Notes: generated from the sequence alone by a model not told the origin. A stretch of 7,239 nucleotides of DNA from Lachnospiraceae bacterium (GCA_021199395.1 JAJQIE010000129.1:1-7239); one strand, 5' to 3'. Numbered from the stretch's first letter, positions 1-6,894 are shown. Numbers and translations: made by a program.

Positions 1-1
1 G

Positions 2-196
2 TATCTGGATGAAAAGGTGCTCGACCATGTGAATGGTTCGTGGTTCCATCAGCTGGATCGGGAGAACAGGGTCATAGGCACAGTATGGCCGGGAAAATCC
101 GACCTGTACCACGCGCTGCAGGCGACATTGATCCCGTATTATGAGCCGTCTGTATCCATCGCGCCCGCGGTAAAGAAGGGATTGAAGTGCTCCTGA
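2..196 (+). CDS. AGE-family N-acylglucosamine 2-epimerase/sugar isomerase, C-terminal end only
   Basis: This is the last 64 codons of a gene that enters from the left edge, ending at TGA 194-196. The visible residues include a Trp-Phe-His segment and the block WPGKSDLYHALQATLIP. That block is characteristic of the C-terminal part of the AGE superfamily (N-acylglucosamine 2-epimerase, YihS-like aldose-ketose isomerases, cellobiose 2-epimerase). These are cytosolic (alpha/alpha)6-barrel enzymes that isomerise sugars, and the conserved His and Trp of this region lie near the active site in family members. The exact substrate cannot be decided from the tail alone. The start and most of the barrel lie outside the window. 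The downstream mgtE has no obvious functional link. Confidence 0.8.
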   Translation, partial: YLDEKVLDHVNGSWFHQLDRENRVIGTVWPGKSDLYHALQATLIPYYEPSVSIAPAVKKGLKCS

Positions 197-419
197 CGGT
201 ATAAACCGGTTTCCTGCGCAGAAGGGCAAAATCCGGTTCTGGTTTATCCGGATCAGGACAATGCTTCAGAGCGTGGACGACAGACGACGCCTGGGGTATA
301 GCGGTGCGCTGTCGGTGATACAGGTAAGCGGAATGCACATGGAATTTCGATACGGGCTGCCGGAAAAAGATTAAAAGGATCAGGTGACAGAAGCAGGGAT
401 GACAGGATGAGGTGACGAC
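197..419. other. Intergenic gap with no confident gene
   Basis: These 223 bases separate the epimerase end from mgtE. They hold a 10-bp palindrome AAACCGGTTT (203-212), with related CCGG-containing pieces repeated to about 250 that could form alternative hairpins, but no T-tract that would make a convincing terminator. A 37-codon open frame (261-374) is treated as a separate doubtful entry. I see no clear sigma-A promoter for mgtE, and none of the conserved blocks of an M-box magnesium riboswitch. Confidence 0.5.
261..374 (+). CDS. Doubtful small ORF of 37 residues, function unknown
   Basis: An ATG at 261 opens a frame ending in TAA 372-374. The peptide starts MLQSVDDRRRLGYSGALSV and ends FRYGLPEKD. 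The frame is also open upstream, without a better start, and runs into the end of the epimerase gene in another reading frame. The only Shine-Dalgarno-like bases (AGGA, 255-258) are two bases from the ATG, which is too close to be good. It could be a real small gene, the remnant of a decayed gene, or chance. I do not recognise the sequence. Confidence 0.2.
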   Translation: MLQSVDDRRRLGYSGALSVIQVSGMHMEFRYGLPEKD

Positions 420-1754
420 ATGAAAGATAATATTTTAGGCCTGATAGAGAACAGACAGTATGCAAAGGTCAGAGCGGAGGTTGCCGAGTGGAATGAGGCG
501 GATGTGGCGGATCTGCTGGAGGAGCTTCCCGAAGAGGAGGCTCTGAAGGTTTTCCGGCTGCTGCCAAAGGACATGGCCGCGGAGGTCTTTTCCTTCCTGC
601 CGATTGAGATGGAGCACCAGATTATCACCTCTCTTTCTGAAAGGGAGGCATACAATATCATTGAGAATCTCTATGCGGATGACGCGGCCGACCTGCTTGA
701 AGAGATGCCGGCAAATGTGGTGAAAAGAATTCTGGCGAACGCGAGTGTGGAGACCAGACATGATATCAACCAGCTGCTCCAGTACCCGGAGGATTCCGCC
801 GGCAGCCTGATGACGGTGGAGTATACCGCGCTGAAGGAAGAATGGACGGTGGAGCAGGCGATTGAAGACATACGCAGGCACGGCATGAAAAATGAGACAA
901 TCAATACCTGTTATGTGCTGACAAATTCCAGAAAGCTGGTGGGGATCGTCTCTCTGAGGGAACTGCTTCTGAACGATCCCTCCGCGAATCTGAAGGATAT
1001 TATGGAGGATCGTCCGATCACGGTTCACACAAAGGATGATCAGGAGGAGGTTGCCAGAGATTTCCAGAAATACGATTTCACGGTCATGCCGGTGGTGGAT
1101 TCAGAAAACCGTCTCGTGGGGATTATCACGGTCGATGATATTGTGGATATCATTGAACAGGAAGCCACGGAGGATATGGAAAAAATGGCCGCGATCGTGC
1201 CGTCCGACAAGCCGTATATGAAGACGAGCGTGATTGAACTGGTGAAGAAGAGGATCCCCTGGCTGCTGCTGTTAATGATTTCAGCTACCTTTACCGGAAT
1301 GATTATCACGTCCTTCGAGGAAAAGCTGGCCGCATGCGTGGCTCTCACCGCTTATATCCCGATGCTTATGGATACCGGCGGGAACGCAGGCGGGCAGGCC
1401 AGCGTGTCTATTATCCGTGGTATTTCCCTGAATGAGATTGAGTTTGAGGATATTTTCCGCGTGATATGGAAAGAAATCCGTGTCGCTCTCTGCTGCGGCC
1501 TGATTCTCGCGGCGGCGAATTTTGTGAAATTGCTGGTGGTTGACCGCGTGGAGCTGTCTGTCGATCTGGTTATCTGCCTGACTCTGGTAGTCACTGTATT
1601 CTGCGCAAAATTTGTGGGCTGTACGCTCCCGATTCTGGCGAAGAAGATTGGCTTTGATCCGGCGGTCATGGCCAGTCCTTTCATTACGACCATTGTTGAT
1701 GCAATCTCCCTGGCGGTGTATTTTAATTTTGCGACGCTGATCCTGGGACTGTAG
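420..1754 (+). CDS. mgtE: Magnesium transporter MgtE
   Basis: This is a complete 444-residue MgtE, the usual family length. It is a homodimeric inner-membrane Mg2+ channel gated by cytosolic Mg2+. Domain order is standard: an acidic helical MgtE N domain (about 5-125, with the LLEELPEEEALKVFRLLP-type repeats), two CBS domains (about 126-187 and 190-250) that hold the regulatory Mg2+ sites, a connecting plug helix (about 250-275), and a five-helix pore domain (about 278-444). The pore-domain signature PMLMDTGGNAGGQ is at 314-326. Asp427, in the last helix (TTIVDA), aligns by position with the pore-lining Asp432 of Thermus MgtE. The ATG at 420 is supported by the purine-rich AGGATGAGGTGA (403-414) before it. 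The gene appears monocistronic and converges on the metal-sensor gene. The only candidate terminator is weak (1826-1849). Confidence 0.96.
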   Translation: MKDNILGLIENRQYAKVRAEVAEWNEADVADLLEELPEEEALKVFRLLPKDMAAEVFSFLPIEMEHQIITSLSEREAYNIIENLYADDAADLLEEMPANVVKRILANASVETRHDINQLLQYPEDSAGSLMTVEYTALKEEWTVEQAIEDIRRHGMKNETINTCYVLTNSRKLVGIVSLRELLLNDPSANLKDIMEDRPITVHTKDDQEEVARDFQKYDFTVMPVVDSENRLVGIITVDDIVDIIEQEATEDMEKMAAIVPSDKPYMKTSVIELVKKRIPWLLLLMISATFTGMIITSFEEKLAACVALTAYIPMLMDTGGNAGGQASVSIIRGISLNEIEFEDIFRVIWKEIRVALCCGLILAAANFVKLLVVDRVELSVDLVICLTLVVTVFCAKFVGCTLPILAKKIGFDPAVMASPFITTIVDAISLAVYFNFATLILGL

Positions 1755-1825
1755 CATTCTTCCCTTTTGCGACGCACTCTCGGCAAAACATTCTGCGCAC
1801 TATGCATAAGCTCTTACGATACGGT

Positions 1826-1849
1826 CTACTGGGACAGCAGTTTTATTTT
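1826..1849 (+). terminator. Weak candidate terminator for mgtE
   Basis: CTACTG (1826-1831) can pair with CAGCAG (1835-1840) with one mismatch and a three-base loop, followed directly by TTTTATTTT (1841-1849). The stem is short, so this is a marginal intrinsic terminator. It lies in the 107-base gap between the convergent mgtE and metal-sensor genes. I see no clear terminator for the minus-strand operon here. Confidence 0.3.
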
Positions 1850-1861
1850 CCTAACTTTCAG

Positions 1862-2236
1862 TTACGCTTCCTCATTTATATGCTCCTCGCCCTGCGCGAG
1901 AATGGTGCGCACATGGTCGTCCGCGAGAGAATAAAAGACCGATTTGCCTTCCCGGCGGCTTTTTACCAGCCGGTTCTGCTTCAGGATCCGCAGCTGATGG
2001 GAGATTGCGGACTGGTTCATATTTAACGCGGAGGCGAGATCGCAGACGCAGACCTCGGCCTCGAACAGTACGTACAGGATCCGGATGCGCGTGGAATCCC
2101 CGAACACCTTGAAGAGCTCGGCGAGGTCGTAAAGCCTTGTCTCATCCGGCATGGCTTCATTTACGATATTTAACAGATTTTCATGGATTTCGAATTCATC
2201 ACAGCATTCGGTAAGCTTTTCTTTTTTCTCAATCAT
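1862..2236 (-). CDS. ArsR/SmtB-family zinc/cadmium-sensing repressor
   Basis: This is a 124-residue winged-helix repressor of the ArsR/SmtB family, which leaves DNA when metal binds. ATG 2236 is chosen because GGGAGG sits a few bases upstream. A longer frame to 2281 has no such site and would run into the tandem repeats. The recognition helix is around 74-90 (NQSAISHQLRILKQNRL). Two metal sites can be read. The alpha5 set Asp106, His108, His119, Glu122 has exactly the spacing of the SmtB zinc ligands Asp104/His106/His117/Glu120. A CadC-like alpha3N set could be formed by Cys63 and Cys65 (VCVCDL) with N-terminal Cys11/Cys12. Such dual sites fit a Zn/Cd(/Pb) sensor. The gene is the last of the efflux operon, 190 bases after the ATPase, and probably binds the operator at 4667-4686. 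Confidence 0.92.
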   Translation of the reverse strand: MIEKKEKLTECCDEFEIHENLLNIVNEAMPDETRLYDLAELFKVFGDSTRIRILYVLFEAEVCVCDLASALNMNQSAISHQLRILKQNRLVKSRREGKSVFYSLADDHVRTILAQGEEHINEEA

Positions 2237-2267
2237 ATATTTCCTCCCTGTCTGCTTATTCCGGGAT

Positions 2268-2430
2268 GCGTGCCGCGACAACGGCTATACTTCCATTCAG
2301 ATAGCGTGCCGCGCACAACGGCTATACTTCCATACAGATAGCACGCCGCGCACAACGGTTTTCCATACAGATAGCGTGCCGCGACAACGGCTATACTTCC
2401 ATACGGATAGCGTGCCGCGACAACGGCTAC
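2268..2430. repeat. Tandem repeat array, unit about 36 bp, 4.6 copies
   Basis: Units lie at 2268-2303 (36 bp), 2304-2340 (37), 2341-2373 (33), 2374-2409 (36) and a partial 2410-2430. Each begins GCGTGCCGCG (GCACGCCGCG in the third) and carries ACAACGG. Full units continue CTATACTTCCATACAGATA with few changes, and the third has lost about six bases. At the junctions ATAGC can pair with GCTAT, enclosing a second GCCG/CGGC pair, so each unit can fold into an imperfect hairpin. The array fills most of the gap between ATPase and sensor. The ATPase stop codon (CTA at 2427-2429) lies inside the last partial copy. There are no unique spacers, so it is not a CRISPR. It is best described as a minisatellite-like array that could vary in copy number. 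Confidence 0.9.
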
Positions 2431-4295
2431 AGCTTCTTTACAAACAGTGCGCGGATTGCGTTCAGTACGGCGAGGACCATGACTCCCACATCCGCAAAGA
2501 TCGCCATCCACATATTGGCGATACCGAGTGCGCCGAGCAGCAGGCAGACCAGCTTGATCCCGATCGCAAAGTAAATGTTCTGGTAGACGATGCGCAGACA
2601 TTTACGGGAAATACGGATGGCCTTGGACACCTTTAGCGGGTCGTCATCCATCAGTACCACGTCGGCGGCTTCGATCGCGGCGTCTGAACCCATCGCACCC
2701 ATTGCGATACCGATATCGGCGCGTGAGAGTACCGGAGCGTCATTGATGCCATCGCCGACAAACGCCAGCTTTTCTTTTTCTCCCTTTGAAGCCAGAAGAT
2801 CTTCGACCTTCGCTACCTTGTCCGCGGGGAGCAGCTCGCTGTACACTTCATCAAAGCCGAGCTCTGCCGCTACCTGTTCCGCAACACGTCTGGAGTCGCC
2901 CGTGAGCATGACTGTTTTTGCAATGCCGGCTTTTTTCAGGCTTGCGACAGCCTCCTTTGCGGTGGGCTTTACGAGATCGGAGATCAGGATATGTCCGGCA
3001 TATGTGCCGTCGATCGCGATATGCACTACGGTACCCGCATGATGACATTCTCTGTAAGGAACGTCGAGACGCTCCATCAGCTTCGCGTTCCCTGCCGCTA
3101 CCATCCGGCCGTCAACCCTTGCGGTGACGCCGTTGCCGCTGATTTCCTCGACCTCCTCGACTCTGGCGCGGTCGATCGGTTTTCCGTAAGCCCGCTGCAG
3201 ACTCTTACTGATCGGGTGGGAGGAGGCGCTCTCTGCAAGCGCGGCGTATTCGAGAAGCTGATCCTGCCCCATGCTGCTGTGATGGACTCCGCTGACCTCA
3301 AACACTCCCTGTGTCATGGTTCCCGTTTTGTCAAACACGACGATTCTGGTCTGAGAAAGCGTTTCCAGATAGTTGGAGCCCTTGACCAGAACGCCGGCAT
3401 TGCTGGCTCCGCCGATCCCCGCGAAAAAGCTGAGAGGGATGCTGATGACCAGTGCACAGGGACAGCTGATCACAAGGAAGGTCAGGGCGCGGTAGATCCA
3501 GTCCGCCCATTCCGGAGAGAGTCCCAGAAAAAGCATCCGCACAAGCGGCGGTACAAATGCCAGCGCAAGAGCGCCGTAGCAGACCGCCGGCGTGTAATAG
3601 CGGGCGAATTTGGAGATGAAATTTTCAGATCTGGATTTTCGGGAGCTGGAATTTTCGACCAGATCCAGAATTTTGGAAACCGTAGACTCGCCGAATTCTT
3701 TTGTAGTACGAACACGGATCAGACCGGTCATGTTGATACAGCCGCTGATAACCTCCTCGCCCTGCGCGGCCTCGCGCGGCATACTTTCACCGGTCAGCGC
3801 GCTGGTATTCAGCGTCGTCCTTCCTTCTATAATAATGCCGTCGATCGGAATCCTTTCGCCGGGCTGCACAACAATCACAGAGTCAGGCTCGACCTCGTCC
3901 GGATCAACCCTTTCAAGGGCGCCATCCTGCTCTACATTTGCGTAGTCGGGGCGGATATCCATCAGGTCGCTGATGTTCCTGCGGCTTTTTCCGACCGCGT
4001 AGCTCTGGAACAGCTCACCGATCTGATAGAAAAGCATAACGGCTACACCCTCGCTGTAATCTCCGAGAAGAATAGCGCCGAGCGTCGCGACCGCCATCAG
4101 GAAATTTTCGTCAAACACCTGTCTGTTGCGGATGCCCTTCCATGCTTTTTTCAGAATATCGTATCCGATGACAAGGTAAGGTATCATAAAAAGCCCAAGC
4201 CTTACATATCCGTCGATCGGCAGGCTGGACAGCAGGATCATAAGGGCTGCCGCGATCAGGATGCGGATCAGCATTTTCTTCTGTTTTTTATTCAT
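2427..4295 (-). CDS. cadA: P1B-2 type Zn2+/Cd2+ (Pb2+) exporting ATPase
   Basis: This is a 622-residue heavy-metal P-type ATPase of the ZntA/CadA class, exporting divalent soft metals across the cytoplasmic membrane using ATP. Visible motifs are the actuator TGES (168-171), the membrane metal site CPC (278-280), the phosphorylation loop DKTGT with Asp322, the class-specific His-Pro (360-361), MLTGD (463-467) and GDGIND (514-519). In the last two helices Lys581 and Asp602 are 21 residues apart, as are Lys693 and Asp714 of ZntA, which places it in the Zn/Cd/Pb subgroup rather than the copper one. About eight membrane segments are expected: four before the actuator, two around CPC and two at the end. 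There is no N-terminal HMA domain, and the protein begins almost at the first membrane helix. A separate HMA protein is encoded just upstream. ATG 4295 has GGGAGG upstream. A TTG-started extension to 4376 lacks such support. Confidence 0.95.
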   Translation of the reverse strand: MNKKQKKMLIRILIAAALMILLSSLPIDGYVRLGLFMIPYLVIGYDILKKAWKGIRNRQVFDENFLMAVATLGAILLGDYSEGVAVMLFYQIGELFQSYAVGKSRRNISDLMDIRPDYANVEQDGALERVDPDEVEPDSVIVVQPGERIPIDGIIIEGRTTLNTSALTGESMPREAAQGEEVISGCINMTGLIRVRTTKEFGESTVSKILDLVENSSSRKSRSENFISKFARYYTPAVCYGALALAFVPPLVRMLFLGLSPEWADWIYRALTFLVISCPCALVISIPLSFFAGIGGASNAGVLVKGSNYLETLSQTRIVVFDKTGTMTQGVFEVSGVHHSSMGQDQLLEYAALAESASSHPISKSLQRAYGKPIDRARVEEVEEISGNGVTARVDGRMVAAGNAKLMERLDVPYRECHHAGTVVHIAIDGTYAGHILISDLVKPTAKEAVASLKKAGIAKTVMLTGDSRRVAEQVAAELGFDEVYSELLPADKVAKVEDLLASKGEKEKLAFVGDGINDAPVLSRADIGIAMGAMGSDAAIEAADVVLMDDDPLKVSKAIRISRKCLRIVYQNIYFAIGIKLVCLLLGALGIANMWMAIFADVGVMVLAVLNAIRALFVKKL

Positions 4296-4396
4296 AACGA
4301 CCTCCCACAGTGCATTCCACGCTGACACTCTGCAAACATTTACACCGGAATCCCTGGCGGAGCAGAGCTTTTTCAATGATATGGCTTACAGGCAGA

Positions 4397-4615
4397 TTAC
4401 AGATAGATTTCGCAGTCGTCCTCCACCTTCCTGCAGTTCTTCAGGACTTCCTTCATAATGGTTTTCGGCTCCTGGCCGTCCTCAAATTCAACGATCATCT
4501 TCAACGCCATGAAATTTACCGTTGCATCCTTTACGCCTGCCGTCTTTTTGGCTGCTTCCTCCATCTTGTTTGCACAGTTTGCGCAGTCAACATCGATTTT
4601 GTAAGTCTTTTTCAT
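4397..4615 (-). CDS. Free-standing HMA-domain metallochaperone
   Basis: This 72-residue cytosolic protein consists of a single heavy-metal-associated (HMA) ferredoxin-like domain. The metal-binding loop is DVDCANC, with Cys11 and Cys14. Two more cysteines near the end (Cys61 and Cys68, CRKVEDDC) are unusual for a minimal HMA and could add ligands. ATG 4615 (MKKTYKI) is preferred over an in-frame ATG four codons earlier because GGAG lies six bases before it and the HMA fold starts at once. It is the first gene of the operon, about 100 bases ahead of a P1B-2 ATPase that has no HMA domain. It probably delivers metal to that pump or acts as its detached regulatory domain. That partnership is inferred from position. 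Confidence 0.88.
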   Translation of the reverse strand: MKKTYKIDVDCANCANKMEEAAKKTAGVKDATVNFMALKMIVEFEDGQEPKTIMKEVLKNCRKVEDDCEIYL

Positions 4616-4666
4616 TGCTTTCTCCATCCTTTCCTGTGTAAAAATCAGACAACTGAATTTATGAAC

Positions 4667-4686
4667 ATATGAACAATCATTCATAT
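4667..4686. promoter_or_regulatory. Operator for the ArsR/SmtB-type zinc sensor
   Basis: ATATGAA (4667-4673) and TTCATAT (4680-4686) form a perfect 7-bp inverted repeat around a six-base centre CAATCA. The form ATATGAAC...ATTCATAT is the known layout of SmtB, CzrA and NmtR operators. It lies directly at the predicted start point of the metal efflux operon, where bound repressor would block transcription. A further TATGAAC copy sits just beside it at 4660-4666. Confidence 0.85.
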
Positions 4687-4694
4687 ATAATGCC

Positions 4695-4722
4695 ATTATA
4701 GCCTGCCACAGATATTTGTCAA
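4695..4722 (-). promoter_or_regulatory. Promoter of the metal efflux operon
   Basis: On the minus strand, a perfect -35 TTGACA (4717-4722) and a perfect -10 TATAAT (4695-4700) are separated by 16 bp. Transcription should start near 4688, inside or at the edge of the operator and about 70 bases before the HMA start codon. A fully consensus promoter under an operator fits tight repression with strong induction by metal. Confidence 0.88.
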
Positions 4723-4823
4723 TATATTCCGGCATTTTTTATAAAAAAATCGCAGGGAAAATGTCTCATAGTTAAAAGAATAACAAAAATGCCTTTTTCA
4801 GGGAGATTTTCAGGGGACTTTTC
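4723..4823. other. AT-rich spacer between divergent promoters
   Basis: This gene-free spacer lies between the efflux promoter and the pckA promoter. CAGGGA starts at 4753 and 4799, and the near-copy CAGGGG at 4811; the last two lie immediately upstream of the pckA -35 box and are each followed by T-rich bases. They could be an activator or repressor site but could equally be chance. Nothing else is recognised. Confidence 0.35.
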
Positions 4824-4852
4824 TTGACAGAAGATGAATTGTATTATATAAA
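4824..4852 (+). promoter_or_regulatory. pckA promoter
   Basis: A perfect -35 TTGACA (4824-4829) is followed after 17 bp by TATAAA (4847-4852). Transcription should begin near 4859, leaving a leader of about 95 bases before the pckA start codon. Confidence 0.8.
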
Positions 4853-4882
4853 TATGGATGGAATACTGTAACTGTTCAGAAT

Positions 4883-4910
4883 ACCCGCATTTGTGTATCA
4901 AAGCGCGGGT
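4883..4910 (+). promoter_or_regulatory. Hairpin in the pckA 5' leader
   Basis: ACCCGC (4883-4888) pairs with GCGGGT (4905-4910). Inside it, TTTG (4890-4893) pairs with CAAA (4899-4902) around a five-base loop, with a small internal loop between the two helices. It has no T-tract, so it is not a terminator. It may stabilise the message or bind a regulator. Confidence 0.5.
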
Positions 4911-4953
4911 TGTATGAAAATAGGAAATTAAAAAGAAAGAGGTAGAAAGAACT

Positions 4954-6558
4954 ATGGCAAATCTGGATTTGACAAAGTACGGTATCAATGGTGTTACGGA
5001 AATCGTGCACAATCCTTCTTATGAGACACTGTTCGAGGAAGAGATGAAGCCGGAGCTGGAAGGCTATGACAAGGGACAGGTTTCTGAGCTTGACGCGGTA
5101 AACGTTATGACAGGCGTATACACCGGACGTTCACCGAAAGACAAGTATATTGTCATGGATGAGAATTCAAAGGATACAGTATGGTGGACGACAGAGGGAT
5201 ATAAGAATGACAACCATCCGATGAGCGAGGAGACCTGGGCTACAGTTAAGAAGATGGCGCAGGAGCAGCTTTCCGGCAAGAGACTGTTTGTTGTTGATGC
5301 GTTCTGCGGTGCGAATAAGGATACCCGCATGGCGATCCGCTTCATGATGGAAGTAGCATGGCAGGCGCATTTTGTTGAGAATATGTTTATCAAGCCGTCG
5401 GCAGAGGAGCTTGAGAACTTTGAGCCGGATTTTGTGGTTTATACGGCTTCCAAGGCTAAGGTGGAAAACTACAGGGAGCTTGGCCTGAATTCTGAGACCT
5501 GTGTGGCATTCAATATTACAAGCCGTGAGCAGGTAATCCTGAATACATGGTATGGCGGCGAGATGAAGAAGGGTATGTTCTCCATGATGAACTATTACCT
5601 GCCGCTGAAGGGCATCGCTTCCATGCACTGCTCTGCAAATACCGATATGAACGGTGAGAATACGGCTATCTTCTTCGGTCTGTCCGGAACAGGCAAGACC
5701 ACCCTTTCTACCGATCCTAAGCGTCTTTTGATCGGTGATGACGAGCACGGCTGGGATGACAACGGCGTATTCAATTTTGAGGGCGGCTGCTATGCGAAGG
5801 TCATCAATCTTGATAAGGAATCTGAGCCGGATATCTACAACGCGATCAAGCGCAATGCCCTGCTTGAGAATGTTACTCTGGATGCAGAAGGCAAGATTGA
5901 TTTCGCGGACAAGAGTGTGACAGAGAATACCCGTGTATCTTACCCGATCGATCATATTCAGAATATTGTACGTCCGGTATCGTCTGCGCCGGCTGCAAAG
6001 GAGGTAATCTTCCTGTCCGCTGACGCATTTGGCGTACTTCCGCCGGTATCAATCCTGACTCCGGAGCAGACACAGTATTACTTCCTGTCCGGCTTCACAG
6101 CAAAGCTTGCGGGTACAGAGCGCGGCATCACAGAGCCGACACCGACCTTCTCCGCATGCTTCGGCCAGGCATTCCTGGAACTGCATCCGACCAAATATGC
6201 GGAAGAGCTGGTTAAGAGAATGGAAAAGAGCGGAGCGAAGGCTTATCTGGTAAATACCGGCTGGAACGGCACAGGCAAGCGTATTTCCATCAAGGATACC
6301 CGTGGAATCATCGATGCAATTCTGGACGGCTCAATCCTGAATGCGCCGACAAAGAAGATTCCGTACTTTGACTTTGAAGTACCGACTGAGCTTCCGGGCG
6401 TAGATCCTGCGATTCTGGATCCGCGTGATACCTATGCAGACGCTTCTGAGTGGGAGACGAAAGCAAAGGATCTTGCGGGACGCTTCGTAAAGAACTTCGA
6501 CAAGTATACGACAAACGAGGCTGGCAAGGCGCTTGTAGCGGCAGGTCCGCAGCTGTAA
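4954..6558 (+). CDS. pckA: Phosphoenolpyruvate carboxykinase (ATP-dependent)
   Basis: This is a complete 534-residue ATP-type PEP carboxykinase, catalysing oxaloacetate + ATP to PEP + CO2 + ADP in the cytosol. In fermenting anaerobes it often runs the other way, fixing CO2 to make oxaloacetate and ATP. Conserved features are Arg59 (TGRSPKDK, substrate binding), Lys206 and His225 (Mn2+ ligands by alignment with E. coli Lys213/His232), the P-loop GLSGTGKT (242-249, Lys248), the metal/nucleotide block GDDEHGW (261-267), [10 protein letters not shown] (273-282) and Arg327 (ENTRVSYP). Length is as expected for the family. ATG 4954 follows AAAGAGG (4936-4942) at a rather long spacing of about 11 bases. 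It has its own promoter, hairpin leader and terminator, so it is probably monocistronic. Confidence 0.97.
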   Translation: MANLDLTKYGINGVTEIVHNPSYETLFEEEMKPELEGYDKGQVSELDAVNVMTGVYTGRSPKDKYIVMDENSKDTVWWTTEGYKNDNHPMSEETWATVKKMAQEQLSGKRLFVVDAFCGANKDTRMAIRFMMEVAWQAHFVENMFIKPSAEELENFEPDFVVYTASKAKVENYRELGLNSETCVAFNITSREQVILNTWYGGEMKKGMFSMMNYYLPLKGIASMHCSANTDMNGENTAIFFGLSGTGKTTLSTDPKRLLIGDDEHGWDDNGVFNFEGGCYAKVINLDKESEPDIYNAIKRNALLENVTLDAEGKIDFADKSVTENTRVSYPIDHIQNIVRPVSSAPAAKEVIFLSADAFGVLPPVSILTPEQTQYYFLSGFTAKLAGTERGITEPTPTFSACFGQAFLELHPTKYAEELVKRMEKSGAKAYLVNTGWNGTGKRISIKDTRGIIDAILDGSILNAPTKKIPYFDFEVPTELPGVDPAILDPRDTYADASEWETKAKDLAGRFVKNFDKYTTNEAGKALVAAGPQL

Positions 6559-6566
6559 TCTATAGG

Positions 6567-6584
6567 AAACGACGTAAGTCGTTT
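6567..6584 (+). other. Small perfect hairpin just after pckA
   Basis: AAACGAC (6567-6573) and GTCGTTT (6578-6584) form a 7-bp stem with a GTAA loop, a GNRA-type tetraloop, eight bases after the pckA stop. The bases that follow (TACTTT) are too T-poor for a good terminator. It may protect the 3' end of the message or belong to the palindrome-rich element downstream, since TATAGGAAAC at 6561-6570 recurs at 6673-6682. Confidence 0.5.
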
Positions 6585-6630
6585 TACTTTGCAGGCCGTA
6601 CTGAACCGTGATGTAACGGGGCGGCAGCAT

Positions 6631-6668
6631 AAAAAAAGACATCCATGTTACAGTGGGTGTCTTTTTTT
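6631..6668 (+). terminator. Intrinsic terminator of pckA
   Basis: A 15-bp stem joins the A-run and GACATCCA (6631-6645) to TGGGTGTC and the T-run (6654-6668), with one G-T pair and an eight-base loop. It ends in seven T's. The matching A-run on the left means it could also act on minus-strand transcripts. Confidence 0.9.
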
Positions 6669-6669
6669 A

Positions 6670-6820
6670 CTTTATAGGAAACTTTGTTCCTATAAAGCAA
6701 AAACGCTTCGCGAGGATGCGCACGATGCACATAGGAAGGCTGCTTCGCAGCTGTGCTCTCCGTTGCCACTTCGGTCGTTGCTAAACGAGCGCCACTGGCG
6801 CTCAGCAACGGATAGGGGAG
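6670..6820. repeat. Palindrome-rich extragenic element, no gene
   Basis: This 150-base stretch is almost wholly inverted repeats. CTTTATAGGAA/TTCCTATAAAG (6670-6680/6687-6697) is 11 bp and perfect. GCACA/TGTGC (6727-6731/6752-6756) encloses GCTGC-TTC-GCAGC (6739-6751). CGTTGCT/AGCAACG (6776-6782/6804-6810) stacks on GAGCGCC/GGCGCTC (6787-6793/6797-6803). A second CGTTGC at 6761-6766 could compete for the same partner. No frame with a plausible ribosome binding site is present. It may be a repetitive extragenic element or a structured RNA. Which one cannot be told from a single copy. Confidence 0.6.
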
Positions 6821-6856
6821 AAAGGTGTTCAGCTGCCCAATAAAATAAAAAGATAC

Positions 6857-6885
6857 TTTCCACAAACAATAAGATATGATATAAT
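6857..6885 (+). promoter_or_regulatory. Promoter of the small-peptide (toxin) RNA
   Basis: A perfect extended -10 box (TGA then TATAAT, 6877-6885) lies 17 bp after a moderate -35 TTTCCA (6857-6862). Transcription should begin near 6892, giving a leader of about 40 bases and, if it ends at the hairpin at 7064-7098, an RNA of about 215 bases. Confidence 0.8.
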
Positions 6886-6894
6886 AAGATTGTT

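Noticed and set aside
197..419. M-box magnesium riboswitch upstream of mgtE
   Set aside because: None of the conserved M-box blocks can be seen and there is no terminator-like hairpin with a T-tract before the start codon.
435..1028. Long minus-strand open frame (197 codons) inside mgtE
   Set aside because: It lies wholly opposite the convincing mgtE frame, has no family motif or ribosome binding site, and its arginine/histidine-rich product is typical of an antisense shadow.
2268..2430. CRISPR array
   Set aside because: The units abut directly with no unique spacers and no cas genes are nearby, so it is a plain tandem repeat.
2991..4325. Long plus-strand open frame (444 codons) opposite the metal ATPase
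   Set aside because: The minus strand encodes every P-type ATPase motif across this stretch. The plus frame has no recognisable domain and low-complexity shadow composition.
4296..4376. N-terminal extension of the ATPase from a TTG at 4376
   Set aside because: ATG 4295 has a GGGAGG site at good spacing and begins at the first membrane helix. The extension has neither a site nor an HMA motif.
4867..4880. Catabolite-responsive (cre) site downstream of the pckA promoter
   Set aside because: TGTAACTGTTCAGA resembles the consensus but lacks the central CG and has another mismatch near its end, so it is too weak to call.
5167..5955. Minus-strand open frame (262 codons) inside pckA
   Set aside because: It is fully covered by the intact pckA frame and shows no motif or start signal of its own.
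6584..6865. Minus-strand frame of 93 codons after pckA
   Set aside because: It would be translated through the pckA terminator and the palindrome-rich element, with no ribosome binding site.
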